A DNA stretch of 64,000 nucleotides, taken from an uncultured Muribaculaceae bacterium (GTDB lineage: Bacteria > Bacteroidota > Bacteroidia > Bacteroidales > Muribaculaceae). Below are positions 44,125 to 52,919 of this stretch, piece after piece. The DNA lies in contig CAJUSZ010000002.1 in NCBI GenBank assembly GCA_910589425.1, forward strand, positions 1 through 64,000, given 5' to 3'. Made by a program: the position numbers and the translations under genes. The notes below the pieces were generated by a model. It did no database searches, was not told the DNA's origin, and was given only the letters and a program-made list of their open reading frames with translations. Every line of letters starts with the position of its first letter. Within the stretch, counting starts at the first letter, position 1.

Positions 44125-44745
44125 ATGAACGGAAGCTTAAATTCCATGTTGCTTGAAACGGCGGTCGATGAGTTGTCCAAACTTCCGGGCATAGGCCGTA
44201 AGACCGCATTGAGGCTTGCCCTGCATCTCCTTAGAAAAGAGGAAAATGTGGCATATAGTCTCGGTGAATCCTTGATAAGGATGAGGCGGGATGTGAGATA
44301 TTGTCCGAGATGCCATAATATCACGGAAGAGCCGTTGTGCCCTATATGCTCAAGCACCCGGAGAAATCAGAAGATTGTATGTGTGGTGGAGAATGTGAAG
44401 GATGTGATTACGATAGAATCAACCCACGAACATTCCGGCCTTTATCATGTGCTTGGTGGCCTTATTTCCCCGATAGACGGTGTAGGTCCCTCTGATCTTG
44501 AGATAGACAGTCTTGTCGAGAGGGTAAGGGATGAGAATGTGGAGGAGGTGATCCTCGCACTCAGTCCGACTATGGAAGGGGACACCACTAATTATTATAT
44601 TTTCCGCAAACTTGAGGACACCGGGGCAAGAATCTCGGTTCTTGCCCGTGGACTGAGCATAGGCAATGAGCTTGAGTTCACCGACGAGCTGACGCTCGGA
44701 CGTTCCATTGTCAACAGAATCCCTTTCGCAAACCAGCGGAGATGA
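44125..44745 (+). CDS. recR: Recombination mediator protein RecR
   Basis: A 206-residue RecR, partner of RecF/RecO in loading RecA at gaps. It has a helix-hairpin-helix KLPGIGRKTALRLALHLL (19-36), a C4 zinc finger with cysteines 60, 63, 72 and 75, and a Toprim domain starting IVCVVENVKDV with LGGLISPIDGVGP. The frame extends to 44077, but the -7-like TAACTTCGC at 44111-44119 lies after that codon, so ATG at 44125 is chosen. The stop overlaps the next gene's ATG (ATGA), giving coupling to the acetyltransferase gene. Confidence 0.94.
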   Translation: MNGSLNSMLLETAVDELSKLPGIGRKTALRLALHLLRKEENVAYSLGESLIRMRRDVRYCPRCHNITEEPLCPICSSTRRNQKIVCVVENVKDVITIESTHEHSGLYHVLGGLISPIDGVGPSDLEIDSLVERVRDENVEEVILALSPTMEGDTTNYYIFRKLEDTGARISVLARGLSIGNELEFTDELTLGRSIVNRIPFANQRR

Positions 44746-45290
44746 GAACGAGATCGCTACTTGAATCAGACAGGATAATTCTCAGGGCTGTGGAACCTGA
44801 AGATGCGGCAATTATGGCAATTGCCGAGAATGATCCTCTGAATATGAGATATAACGGATATTGCGCTCCGTTTTCTTTCCGGCAATTATATGATTATGCT
44901 GTCGGTTACGATGCAGATCCGGTGCGTGCCGGACAGCTTCGTCTGATTGTGGAGGAAAAAGACCCGCGCGGCGTTGTGGGCATAATTGACTTTACGGAAA
45001 TCAATATCCGCGATGGCAATGCATTCGCAGGGATATATGTGTTTCCTCAGTCGCGTTGCAAGGGATTGGGCCGGGAAGCTGTATTGCTTGGCTCAAAGTA
45101 CATGAACCGGATTCTCGGCCTCCGTAATATAGGGGCGAAAGTGGCGTCGGACAACGCTGCAAGCATACGGATGTTCATTCAGTCCGGTTTTGTCGAGTCA
45201 GGACGTCTGGAAAGATGGTTATATGCTCCGGATAAAGGAGAGAGAGCCGATCTGGTGTTTTTCCAGCTTGACCTGATGTCAATAGTTTGA
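44742..45290 (+). CDS. GNAT-family acetyltransferase (RimJ/RimL-like)
   Basis: A 182-residue GNAT protein. The acetyl-CoA loop is FPQSRCKGLGREA (Q-x2-R/G-x-G/A type, near residue 104), preceded by the beta bulge GIIDFTEINIRDGNAFAGIYV, and followed by VASDNAASIRMFIQSGFVESGRLERWLY, which is the RimJ/RimL motif of the ribosomal-protein and small-molecule acetyltransferase group. The ATG overlaps the recR stop by four bases. The substrate is not apparent. Converges with the permease gene, overlapping its end by 12 bases (45279-45290). Confidence 0.88.
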   Translation: MRTRSLLESDRIILRAVEPEDAAIMAIAENDPLNMRYNGYCAPFSFRQLYDYAVGYDADPVRAGQLRLIVEEKDPRGVVGIIDFTEINIRDGNAFAGIYVFPQSRCKGLGREAVLLGSKYMNRILGLRNIGAKVASDNAASIRMFIQSGFVESGRLERWLYAPDKGERADLVFFQLDLMSIV

Positions 45291-46529
45291 TGCCCGGCGG
45301 TAAAGATATATCCCGATGGCAAGATAGACCACATTAGGAATTTCCATCGCTATGAAAGGTGTGGTTATTCCCGATATTGCGAGCGAACTTGTAACCGTGG
45401 AGAACAGGATGTAGCTGAAGCTCAGTGCAAGTCCGATGCCTATGTTGAGCCCCATTCCTCCTTTGACTTTTCTTGACGACAGCGACATCCCTATCAGGGT
45501 GAGAATGAATGCGGCAGCTGTGGCGGCATAGCGCTTCTCACGTTCGATCTCGAAGGCTTTGATGTTTGCCACACCACGCATTTTCTGTTTGTTGACATAT
45601 TCGTTGATTTCGGGTGTGGTTAGTTTCTCCTGGTCGTTGGAGGCAATCAGGAAGTCGCTTGGTTCTATTGTCAGCACAGTGTCGAGCATGCTCCCGCGGG
45701 TGATTGTCTCTTTCATCCCGTTGAAATCGCGTATCATGTAGTCGCGCACCTGCCATTTATACAGCTTGGTGGTGTCGTAGCTGATAGTCTGTGCTGTCAG
45801 TCTTGACATGAGTTTTTTGTCTTCGAATCTGTCGAGGGTGAACCGATAGCCGGTTTTTGTATTATTGTCGAACCGTCCGAAATAGGCCACAACGCCAGGT
45901 TTGACCATCAACTGGACATTTATGCCAGTATCCACCCGTTTGTTTCTAACATACTTATTCGTATAGTCGATACGCCTTACATTAGTCGGTGGGATCAGAT
46001 AATTGCTCAATACGAATGTCAATGCGGCGATGCATGCGGCTCCGATCATGTAAGGCCGGAGCAGTCTGCGGAAACTGACGCCACTTGAGAGAATGGCTAT
46101 GATCTCTGAATTTCCCGCAAGTTTTGATGTGAAGAATATCACGGAAATGAAAACAAACAGGGGTGAAAGTTGATTGGCGAAATAAGGAAGGAATGACAGA
46201 AAATAGTCAAACAGGGTCTCTTTAATCGGCGCAGTGAGAAATGCATCGAGCTTTTCTGTAACATCAAACATGGCTATGACTGCAAGAAAGAGCAGTGTAG
46301 CCATGAAATATGTGCCAAGAAACTTTTTCAGTATGTATCTGTCGAGGATTTTCGGTTTAAGCCAATCAAGTCTGCTACCGAAGGACTTGTTTCCCGTTTT
46401 CGCGTGAACAGCTTTAACCATTGTTTCTTCTGCTGAAGGAACAATGGTTTCTCCTGATACGTTATCGGTGGAACATCCTGCGGGCTTTGATTGTTTTCGG
46501 ACGGTTTTCCAGAAATTCTTCAGTTTCAT
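45279..46529 (-). CDS. LptF/LptG-family permease (lipopolysaccharide export)
   Basis: A 416-residue YjgP/YjgQ-family permease. An unusual basic and Ser/Thr-rich N-terminal extension of about 65 residues (KLKNFWKTVRKQSK...) precedes the first span, which begins ILDRYILKKFLGTYFMATLLFLAVI. Six spans in a 3 + 3 layout flank a periplasmic beta-jellyroll. FFTSKLAGNSEIIAILSSGVSFRRLLRPY is the family's conserved cytoplasmic loop. LptF and LptG form the membrane part of the LPS exporter with LptB. ATG at 46529 is chosen; the longer frame overlaps tgt. It starts 16 bases after tgt, so co-transcription is likely. Whether it is LptF or LptG cannot be decided here. Confidence 0.9.
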   Translation of the reverse strand: MKLKNFWKTVRKQSKPAGCSTDNVSGETIVPSAEETMVKAVHAKTGNKSFGSRLDWLKPKILDRYILKKFLGTYFMATLLFLAVIAMFDVTEKLDAFLTAPIKETLFDYFLSFLPYFANQLSPLFVFISVIFFTSKLAGNSEIIAILSSGVSFRRLLRPYMIGAACIAALTFVLSNYLIPPTNVRRIDYTNKYVRNKRVDTGINVQLMVKPGVVAYFGRFDNNTKTGYRFTLDRFEDKKLMSRLTAQTISYDTTKLYKWQVRDYMIRDFNGMKETITRGSMLDTVLTIEPSDFLIASNDQEKLTTPEINEYVNKQKMRGVANIKAFEIEREKRYAATAAAFILTLIGMSLSSRKVKGGMGLNIGIGLALSFSYILFSTVTSSLAISGITTPFIAMEIPNVVYLAIGIYLYRRASNY

Positions 46530-46545
46530 ATCCTGTAAGTGATAG

Positions 46546-47676
46546 TCAGAGTCTGCGGGTAACACATTCCACCATAGAAGGCTTCCACTGGGCAAAATCG
46601 CCGGCAATGATGTGCTTTCTGGCTTCGTCCACAAGCCATAGATAGAATGCGAGATTATGGATGGAGCAGATCTGCATTCCGAGGATTTCTCCTGTTGTTA
46701 CAAGATGCCTGACGTAAGCTCGGGAGTAAACTTCGTCGACCCATGCGGGACCCTCGGAGTCAAGGGGACTGAAATCATCCGCCCATTTCCTGTTGCGCAT
46801 GTTCATGATCCCGTTGCGTGTGAATATCATTCCATTGCGTCCGTTGCGTGAAGGCATCACGCAATCCATCATGTCCACTCCACGGTCGATCGCCTCAAGG
46901 ATATTCGCGGGGGTTCCGACTCCCATCAGATAACGTGGACGATCTGCCGGCAGGATCTCATTTACGACCTCTATCATCTCATACATTTTCTCCGTTGGTT
47001 CGCCTACGGCAAGTCCGCCGATTGCATTGCCGTCAGCTCCGAGAGACGCTACAAATTCAGCTGATCTGCGTCGGAGATCTGGATATACGCATCCTTGCAC
47101 GATAGGGAAATACGACTGATAGTGTCCGTAAAGCGGGTCGGTTTCCTTGTAGTGTTTCCATCCGCGTTCGAGCCACCGGCATGTGAGGTCGAGGGATTTT
47201 GACGCATAGCTGTAGTCTGACTGTCCGGGGGGGCATTCGTCGAGAGCCATCATTATGTCCGAGCCTATGAGACGCTGTATGTCAACGACATTTTCAGGAG
47301 TGAAAAGATGTTTGCTCCCGTCTATGTGGCTCCTGAAAAGCGCTCCTTCCTCGCGGAGTTTACGCTGTGAAGAGAGGGAGAACACCTGAAATCCACCGGA
47401 ATCGGTAAGGATAGGCTTCTCCCATCCGATGAATTTATGTAGCCCTCCGGCCTTGTTTATTATGTCTGTGCCCGGACGCAGATAAAGATGATATGTATTG
47501 CCGAGGATTATCCGGGCCTTTATGTCATCACGCAATTCGCGTTGATGCACAGCCTTGACAGATCCCACAGTCCCGACAGGCATGAATACAGGGGTCGCCA
47601 CCGCTCCATGATCGGTAGTGAAGACTCCGGCACGTGCGTTTGTGCCTGGGGATGTGGCGTCGATGTTAAATTTCAT
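46546..47676 (-). CDS. tgt: tRNA-guanine transglycosylase, lacking the usual zinc cysteines
   Basis: A 376-residue Tgt, which swaps guanine 34 for a queuine precursor in tRNAs with GUN anticodons. Catalytic parts are intact: LTDSGGFQVFSLS with its Asp (about residue 88), GGLAVGEP, and the nucleophile Asp in DMMDCVMPSRNGRNG (about residue 268). The standard zinc site is CxCxxC then His; here the aligned segment reads PLDSEGPAWVDEVYSRAY, with Gly, Ala and Asp in the three cysteine places, while the His (IHN, about 340) remains. I recall similar loss in other Bacteroidetes Tgt. ATG at 47676 is preferred. The promoter is at 47712-47744 on the minus strand. Confidence 0.93.
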   Translation of the reverse strand: MKFNIDATSPGTNARAGVFTTDHGAVATPVFMPVGTVGSVKAVHQRELRDDIKARIILGNTYHLYLRPGTDIINKAGGLHKFIGWEKPILTDSGGFQVFSLSSQRKLREEGALFRSHIDGSKHLFTPENVVDIQRLIGSDIMMALDECPPGQSDYSYASKSLDLTCRWLERGWKHYKETDPLYGHYQSYFPIVQGCVYPDLRRRSAEFVASLGADGNAIGGLAVGEPTEKMYEMIEVVNEILPADRPRYLMGVGTPANILEAIDRGVDMMDCVMPSRNGRNGMIFTRNGIMNMRNRKWADDFSPLDSEGPAWVDEVYSRAYVRHLVTTGEILGMQICSIHNLAFYLWLVDEARKHIIAGDFAQWKPSMVECVTRRL

Positions 47677-47711
47677 AAATGAAGTTGAAATTGTTTTTTC
47701 AGTTTGGGGAT

Positions 47712-47744
47712 GCAAAGTTACATCGAAACTGCCTAAAGACCAAA
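47712..47744 (-). promoter_or_regulatory. Promoter of tgt
   Basis: Read on the minus strand: TTTG (47741-47744), 20 bases, then TAACTTTGC (47712-47720). The leader before the tgt ATG at 47676 is about 30 bases. Confidence 0.78.
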
Positions 47745-47750
47745 TACCGG

Positions 47751-48650
47751 TTACTTGGATCTGAGAAATGTGATGATGTCTTTCGGAAGGAATTTTTTCC
47801 CTTTCAGCAGCAAAGACGATGTGTAGATCTTGCCGGCAAAAGAGATGGACAGAAATGCACATGCGTACAGAACCAATGCCGACAGAACAGCCATCCACGC
47901 CGGAGTGGTTTCTCCGACAGCGTTTACTGTCCCTACTGTGGGGGATGTGAACGGCAGATACATGCATATCGTGGCGAAAACACCCTCGCCGTGGTCTACC
48001 GCATATTCTCCTATATAGAATGCTCCGAGCAGAAGGAATGTGAGGATCGACATATATTCCTGATTCTCATTGTTTTTGTCTGTCATGGCTCCAACGGCGG
48101 CAAAGAGCGATCCATAGAAAATATATCCGCCTATGAAGAACACAATGCTCCATATCATTCCGCGCCAGAATACGCTTTTGGCCAGAAAATCGAACGATAT
48201 ATCCGGCATGAACACAAGAATGAGGCCACCGGCCAAGATGCCTGTGAGGATAAACCAAAGTAGAATCTGTGTGAGTCCGACAAGTCCGACAGCAATGATT
48301 TTTGCCATCATCATAGTGCGTCCGGGGACACACGTTGCGAGAATCTCCACGATGCGGTTGCATTTCTCGGTTTTCACCTTGTTGAAAATCTGTGCGCCAT
48401 ACATCATTATGAACAGAGTGAGCATCATCCCGAGCATCATCCCGAGTGCTTTGTCGGGTGTCATGGAGTCCTTGTCGGGGGCTGCGAAATTGGCTGCCGT
48501 CGAAAGTGATTCGGAATCCGCTGACAGAAATCCGATGAACACTCCGAAAGCGATCATTACCAGAGGAAGGACAAAAGTTGCGATCCAGAATGATTTAGCT
48601 CTGACGTCGGTCAGATATTCGTTTTTTATGATAAGAGATAATTGCGACAT
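47751..48650 (-). CDS. ABC-2 type permease (NatB-like)
   Basis: A 299-residue permease with an ABC-2 domain. The first span (about 20-42, SFWIATFVLPLVMIAFGVFIGFL) is followed by a short exposed loop of about 35 residues and five more spans from about residue 70. The signature ILATCVPGRTMMMAKIIAVGLVGLTQ is the conserved pore motif E/R-x2-T-x-P in the NatB/ABC-2 group. The loop is shorter than in NatB. It follows the ATPase gene by 3 bases and pairs with it. Substrate unknown; sodium, drugs or an envelope component are candidates by family. Confidence 0.87.
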   Translation of the reverse strand: MSQLSLIIKNEYLTDVRAKSFWIATFVLPLVMIAFGVFIGFLSADSESLSTAANFAAPDKDSMTPDKALGMMLGMMLTLFIMMYGAQIFNKVKTEKCNRIVEILATCVPGRTMMMAKIIAVGLVGLTQILLWFILTGILAGGLILVFMPDISFDFLAKSVFWRGMIWSIVFFIGGYIFYGSLFAAVGAMTDKNNENQEYMSILTFLLLGAFYIGEYAVDHGEGVFATICMYLPFTSPTVGTVNAVGETTPAWMAVLSALVLYACAFLSISFAGKIYTSSLLLKGKKFLPKDIITFLRSK

Positions 48651-48653
48651 CGG

Positions 48654-49604
48654 TCAGTCAATATTTGTGGCGGCAACTGAAGCCTGCCCTGTTGTGTAAG
48701 AAATAAATATATCGTTAAGTGTGGGAAGTTCCTCCTCGAAATGTAGTATCTCTCCCTGTATCGACACCGCCTCGAGAATGTCATTGTTTCTCGCGTTGGT
48801 CTCTTTTTTTATTCTGTAGGCAAATCCCTTTCTCCAGTCTTTGGCTGCTGTAGGCTCCGCTTTCACAATCAGGCCTGTGTCTGTGAGCATCGGAATGGAA
48901 AGTTCTTTGCGGGTGGTGATTATGAGGCATTCTGTGCGGTGCGCCTCCTTGATGTCGGCGATGTGGCCATTCAGAAGCAGCCGCCCGTGATTGATCAGGG
49001 AAATGTCTGAGCAAATTTCCTCAATGGCCGCCATATTGTGGGAGGAAAGCATTATTGTCTTTCCGCGTGCCTGAAGCCTGTTTATAAGCTCCTGAAGAAG
49101 CGCGCCGTTGATCGGATCGAAGCCGCTGAAAGGCTCGTCGAGGATCACAAGATCAGGTTCATGCACAAGGGTGGATATTATCTGTACCTTTTGCTGGTTA
49201 CCTTTTGAAAGCTCCTTGACACGACGTCTACGGTCATTCTGAAGATTGAACAGTTCGATGAATTCATCCATCACCACTCTGAGTCTGGCCGGATCGCCCC
49301 CTTTAAGCAATCCGAAATACATTATCTGATCCTCGACTCTCATCTTGTCATAAAGACCGCGTTCCTCAGGCATATATCCGATCATTCTGTTGGCATGGAG
49401 TGATGCCGGCTCGCCTTTGATCCTTACCGAGCCGCTGTCGCTGACAAGTATTGAGTTTATTATTCTGAGCAGCGTGGTTTTCCCCGCTCCGTTCGGCCCG
49501 AGCAGTCCGCATATAGCACCTTCCCCGACATTGAAAGAAACGCCATCGAGGGCTGTCTTGTTGGCGTAGTGTTTGGTAAGGTTTTCTATCTCAAGTATAT
49601 TCAT
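48654..49604 (-). CDS. ABC transporter ATPase (NatA-like)
   Basis: A 316-residue ATPase. Walker A is GLLGPNGAGKTTLLR (about 34-48), the signature is KELSKGNQQKVQ (about 132-143), Walker B VILDEPFSGFDP (about 155-166) and the H-loop SSHNMAAIEEICSDI. A C-terminal domain of about 90 residues (from residue 220) is of the kind found in DUF4162-type exporters. It is paired with the permease gene after 3 bases, forming an export system. It starts 17 bases after dnaG ends, on the same strand. Confidence 0.9.
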   Translation of the reverse strand: MNILEIENLTKHYANKTALDGVSFNVGEGAICGLLGPNGAGKTTLLRIINSILVSDSGSVRIKGEPASLHANRMIGYMPEERGLYDKMRVEDQIMYFGLLKGGDPARLRVVMDEFIELFNLQNDRRRRVKELSKGNQQKVQIISTLVHEPDLVILDEPFSGFDPINGALLQELINRLQARGKTIMLSSHNMAAIEEICSDISLINHGRLLLNGHIADIKEAHRTECLIITTRKELSIPMLTDTGLIVKAEPTAAKDWRKGFAYRIKKETNARNNDILEAVSIQGEILHFEEELPTLNDIFISYTTGQASVAATNID

Positions 49605-49621
49605 TATTGTCGTTTGTTGGT

Positions 49622-51784
49622 TTATCTTCTTGGGGAGATCACTCTTTCTCCTATTGATTTTGCTATATCCCTCATGGTCTCCTGTAGGGAGGCTATCTGT
49701 CGCATTGTCTCGGCTGTAAGTTCCGTGTCGCCAGACCCTGCATTTCTTATCAGCTCCATGAGCCTGTTGATCTCAAGCTTTGTAATTTCCTGTTTCCACT
49801 CTGTTATCGCTCTTGGAATCAGATCAAAAAGACGGTCATGTTCAGGGATATTGTTGCCAATCTTATCAAATCTTCTGCTTAGAGGCTGGACATCATTGGC
49901 ACATTGGTTGGCCAGGATTCTGACATCGTCATCCTCGTGGCTTGCAAGTGTTCTGGAAGTATACTCCGCAGAAAACATCTTCTCCTCTTCAAGCCGTTCG
50001 GCTTTAAGGCTTTCGTCAAGCCGTTCCTCTTCCAATGCAATCATGCTGAGTTCCATCTCTTTCATTGAGATAGCCTTTATGCCTTCCTCCCGTTTCTGCT
50101 GAAACAATACGTCCTGGGTCGCTTTAAACTTCAGCAGATCCTGCTCATATTGTTCCTTGAGTCCGAGTATTACGGAGAAAGTCTTTTCAAAGGCCGGAAC
50201 GCTGAATCTGATGTTTTCCAATTCCAGATCCACATACACATACTCAGCCACATTGAGACGCACGGCGTTGCCCGACTCGTCCATCCCTTCACAAAAGTCC
50301 ATCATCCCGTATCTGACACAATATCGTATCAACTGTTTTTCATACGGCATAAGGGACGGCGAACCGGTATTGCCTGATTGCTGCCCCGTCCTGTGATCTG
50401 GTGCAACAGAGGAATGCTCTTTTATGTCGGTGGCAAGTTTGTCCCGCTCCTGTTCATATTTGCGTTCCATCCGGCGCTTTTCCAGTATTTGCGCCCGCAT
50501 ACGTCTTGTTTCGGTAGCGATGATGCTTTCATCTACATCCATCAGTCTGGAACATTCCTGAATATAGACATTGGCAGTGATGGGATCCGGGATACATGCC
50601 AGAGATTCCACTACGCTTCTGATGGCCTCCGACCGTTTCAGCGGGTCGCCGGCCGCATCGTTCATCAGAACCTGAGCCTTGAACCGGATTATATCGGTCT
50701 CATGCTCATCTACATACTTGCGGAACTGCTCCGGAGTGTTGATCCTTGCAAATGAATCCGGATCGTGTCCGTCAGGGAGCAGGAGAACCTTCACTCTCAT
50801 CTTATGGCTCAGGAGCATATCGATGCCTCTCAATGCTGCCTTGATTCCGGCTGCGTCCCCGTCGTATAGAAGGGTGATATTCTCGGTGAAACGGTGGATC
50901 AGCGCTATCTGACCGTCTGTAAGAGCTGTGCCTGAGGATGCGATTGCGTTCTTCATTCCGGCCTGCCACATGCCGATAACGTCCATGTAGCCTTCCACAA
51001 GGAAACATTTGTCTTGCTTTACAATCTCGTTCTTTGCCTGGTATATTCCGTAAAGCTCCCTGTTTTTCTTATAAATATCTGATTCCGGAGAATTGACGTA
51101 TTTGGCCGGTCCCCCTTTGAGATCACGTCCTCCGAATGCCACTACTTTTCCTGCCGTGTTCTGGATCGGAAATATGACGCGTCCCCTGAATCTGTCATAC
51201 ATATTGCCGTTGCCGGAAATTCCGACAAGGCCTACTTCTTTGAGGATCTCGAGATCGTGGCCCGCGGCTTTGGCTTCATCACTGAGTGCGGTCTGACGGT
51301 CAATGGCATACCCGAGATGAAACTTTCTGATGGCTTCATTTGTGATGCCACGTTGAAGAAAGTACTGAAGGCCGATGTCGCGGCCTTCGTCTGTCGCGGT
51401 GAGATTGTTTTCCATCTTCTCCATCGCCCATTCGTTGACGACGAGCATACCCTCACGACGGCTCTGGAGCTGCCGTTCCTCGTCGGTAAGCTCGCGTTCT
51501 TCTACGGTGATGCCGTATTTTTTTGCAAGATGGAGCAGGGCGTCGTGATAGTTGATCCCCTCTTTCTCCATTATAAAATTTACAGGCGATCCCCCTTTGT
51601 GGCATGAGAAACAGTAGCACATGTTTTTCCGTCTGTTGACGGAGAAAGATGGAGTCCTTTCATTGTGAAATGGGCATAGCCCCATGAAATTTGATCCCCG
51701 TCGGGTCAGATGCACGTAGTCGCTCACCACTTCGACGATATCGGCTGCATCCTTTATGCGGTCCGCTGTGGCTCTGTCAATCAT
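49622..51784 (-). CDS. dnaG: DNA primase
   Basis: A 720-residue DnaG primase that lays RNA primers for replication. The CHC2 zinc finger at the N-terminus uses Cys37, His40, Cys58 and Cys61. The RNA polymerase core has the Toprim motifs EGYMDVIGM (about residue 266) and LLYDGDAAGIKA (about 306). The C-terminal third (about 440-720) is a helicase-binding-like segment with a long charged, coiled-coil-rich part (EMELSMIALEEERLDESL...). It is longer than the E. coli enzyme (581 residues), as is usual in Bacteroidetes. dapA starts upstream on the same strand, about 53 bases away. Confidence 0.95.
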   Translation of the reverse strand: MIDRATADRIKDAADIVEVVSDYVHLTRRGSNFMGLCPFHNERTPSFSVNRRKNMCYCFSCHKGGSPVNFIMEKEGINYHDALLHLAKKYGITVEERELTDEERQLQSRREGMLVVNEWAMEKMENNLTATDEGRDIGLQYFLQRGITNEAIRKFHLGYAIDRQTALSDEAKAAGHDLEILKEVGLVGISGNGNMYDRFRGRVIFPIQNTAGKVVAFGGRDLKGGPAKYVNSPESDIYKKNRELYGIYQAKNEIVKQDKCFLVEGYMDVIGMWQAGMKNAIASSGTALTDGQIALIHRFTENITLLYDGDAAGIKAALRGIDMLLSHKMRVKVLLLPDGHDPDSFARINTPEQFRKYVDEHETDIIRFKAQVLMNDAAGDPLKRSEAIRSVVESLACIPDPITANVYIQECSRLMDVDESIIATETRRMRAQILEKRRMERKYEQERDKLATDIKEHSSVAPDHRTGQQSGNTGSPSLMPYEKQLIRYCVRYGMMDFCEGMDESGNAVRLNVAEYVYVDLELENIRFSVPAFEKTFSVILGLKEQYEQDLLKFKATQDVLFQQKREEGIKAISMKEMELSMIALEEERLDESLKAERLEEEKMFSAEYTSRTLASHEDDDVRILANQCANDVQPLSRRFDKIGNNIPEHDRLFDLIPRAITEWKQEITKLEINRLMELIRNAGSGDTELTAETMRQIASLQETMRDIAKSIGERVISPRR

Positions 51785-51836
51785 GCTCGGTCAGGATAAA
51801 AGAATATCCGGATGGTTAGTCAGATCCAGACACAGT

Positions 51837-52730
51837 CTAAATCTCACCTCTCAATTCGGCAAGAAGAGTGTGAATTTTTTCATTGGTTGACAGTCTGGTC
51901 GGGACAAGGGGAAGACGCAATTCGTTCTCAATCATCCCGAGTGCATTAAGTGCGCACTTCACTCCGGCAGGATTGCCGTCTACAAACATCAGATTGAACA
52001 ACTCTGTAAATTTGAAATGGATCTTCAGTGCTTCGTCAAACTTATGGTCGAGGCAAAGGCGGACCATTCTCCCAAATTCTTTCGGGAATGCATTCCCGAT
52101 CACGGAGATCACGCCTACCGCCCCGAGTGTCATGAGGGGATAGGTGATTCCATCGTCGCCTGATATGACCTGAAAAGAATCCGGTTTGTGTTTTATGATC
52201 TCCTCGATCTGTACAAAATTGCCTGATGCTTCCTTGACTCCGACGATATTGTTGCAGTCCCGTGCAAGGCGGAGGGTGGTCTCAGCGGTCATATTGACTC
52301 CGGTGCGTCCGGGGACATTATAGAGTATCACGGGTAGAGGTGAGGCTTCGGCGATGCATTGGTAGTGTCTGTAGATCCCTTCCTGTGATGGTTTGTTGTA
52401 GAACGGCACAACAGACAATACGGCGCTGAATCCGTCGAAATCGCCAGTCCGTAGTTCCTCGACAACTGCTGATGTATTATTGCCTCCGACTCCGAGTACC
52501 AGTGGGATTTTCCCGTTGACGCGATTCCTGACATAATCTTTGATGGACTGTTTTTCATCCGGGAAAAGAGTCGGGGTCTCGCCCGTGGTGCCAAGTACGA
52601 CGATATAGTCCGCTTTGGCGTCAAGCAGAGAGTCAAGCACTCTGCCAAGCGCGTCGAAGTCTATGGTTTTGTCTTCCTTGAAAGGTGTGACGAGGGCTAC
52701 GCCCAGGCCTTTAAGATTGAATGAAGCCAT
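51837..52730 (-). CDS. dapA: 4-hydroxy-tetrahydrodipicolinate synthase
   Basis: A 297-residue TIM-barrel enzyme that condenses pyruvate with aspartate semialdehyde in lysine and diaminopimelate synthesis. The Schiff-base lysine is Lys166 (GVKEASGN), the proton-relay tyrosine Tyr137 (YNVPGRTG), and LGTTGETPTL (46-55) binds the pyruvate carboxylate. Distinguishing it from N-acetylneuraminate lyase is helped by the GTTGETPTL and YNVPGR wording. It works with the dapF gene at 31.7 kb. Its promoter lies at 52774-52806. Confidence 0.94.
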   Translation of the reverse strand: MASFNLKGLGVALVTPFKEDKTIDFDALGRVLDSLLDAKADYIVVLGTTGETPTLFPDEKQSIKDYVRNRVNGKIPLVLGVGGNNTSAVVEELRTGDFDGFSAVLSVVPFYNKPSQEGIYRHYQCIAEASPLPVILYNVPGRTGVNMTAETTLRLARDCNNIVGVKEASGNFVQIEEIIKHKPDSFQVISGDDGITYPLMTLGAVGVISVIGNAFPKEFGRMVRLCLDHKFDEALKIHFKFTELFNLMFVDGNPAGVKCALNALGMIENELRLPLVPTRLSTNEKIHTLLAELRGEI

Positions 52731-52773
52731 AAATCAGTTGGGAAATCTCAGGATTGATAAGGATGATTTCCAT

Positions 52774-52806
52774 GCAAAATTAGCAAAAAAATGTTGGAAA
52801 GCCAAA
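52774..52806 (-). promoter_or_regulatory. dapA promoter
   Basis: Read on the minus strand: TTTG (52803-52806), 20 bases, then TAATTTTGC (52774-52782). The leader is about 40 bases. The divergent mazG -7 box TAATTTTGC (52837-52845) lies 30 bases away. Confidence 0.78.
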
Positions 52807-52919
52807 TGGCCGAATCCTCTTTTAAGATATATTTTGTAATTTTGCGTCTGAAAATGCCGGCGCGGAACAATGTGTACTGAAATGTGTGCATAAGGAAGCG
52901 CCGCCAATAATTTGAACCA

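Noticed and set aside
47740..47967. Extended N-terminus of tgt from 47967
   Set aside because: The extra 97 residues cover the tgt promoter and have no similarity to Tgt; the ATG at 47676 starts the known N-terminus MKFNIDATSPG.
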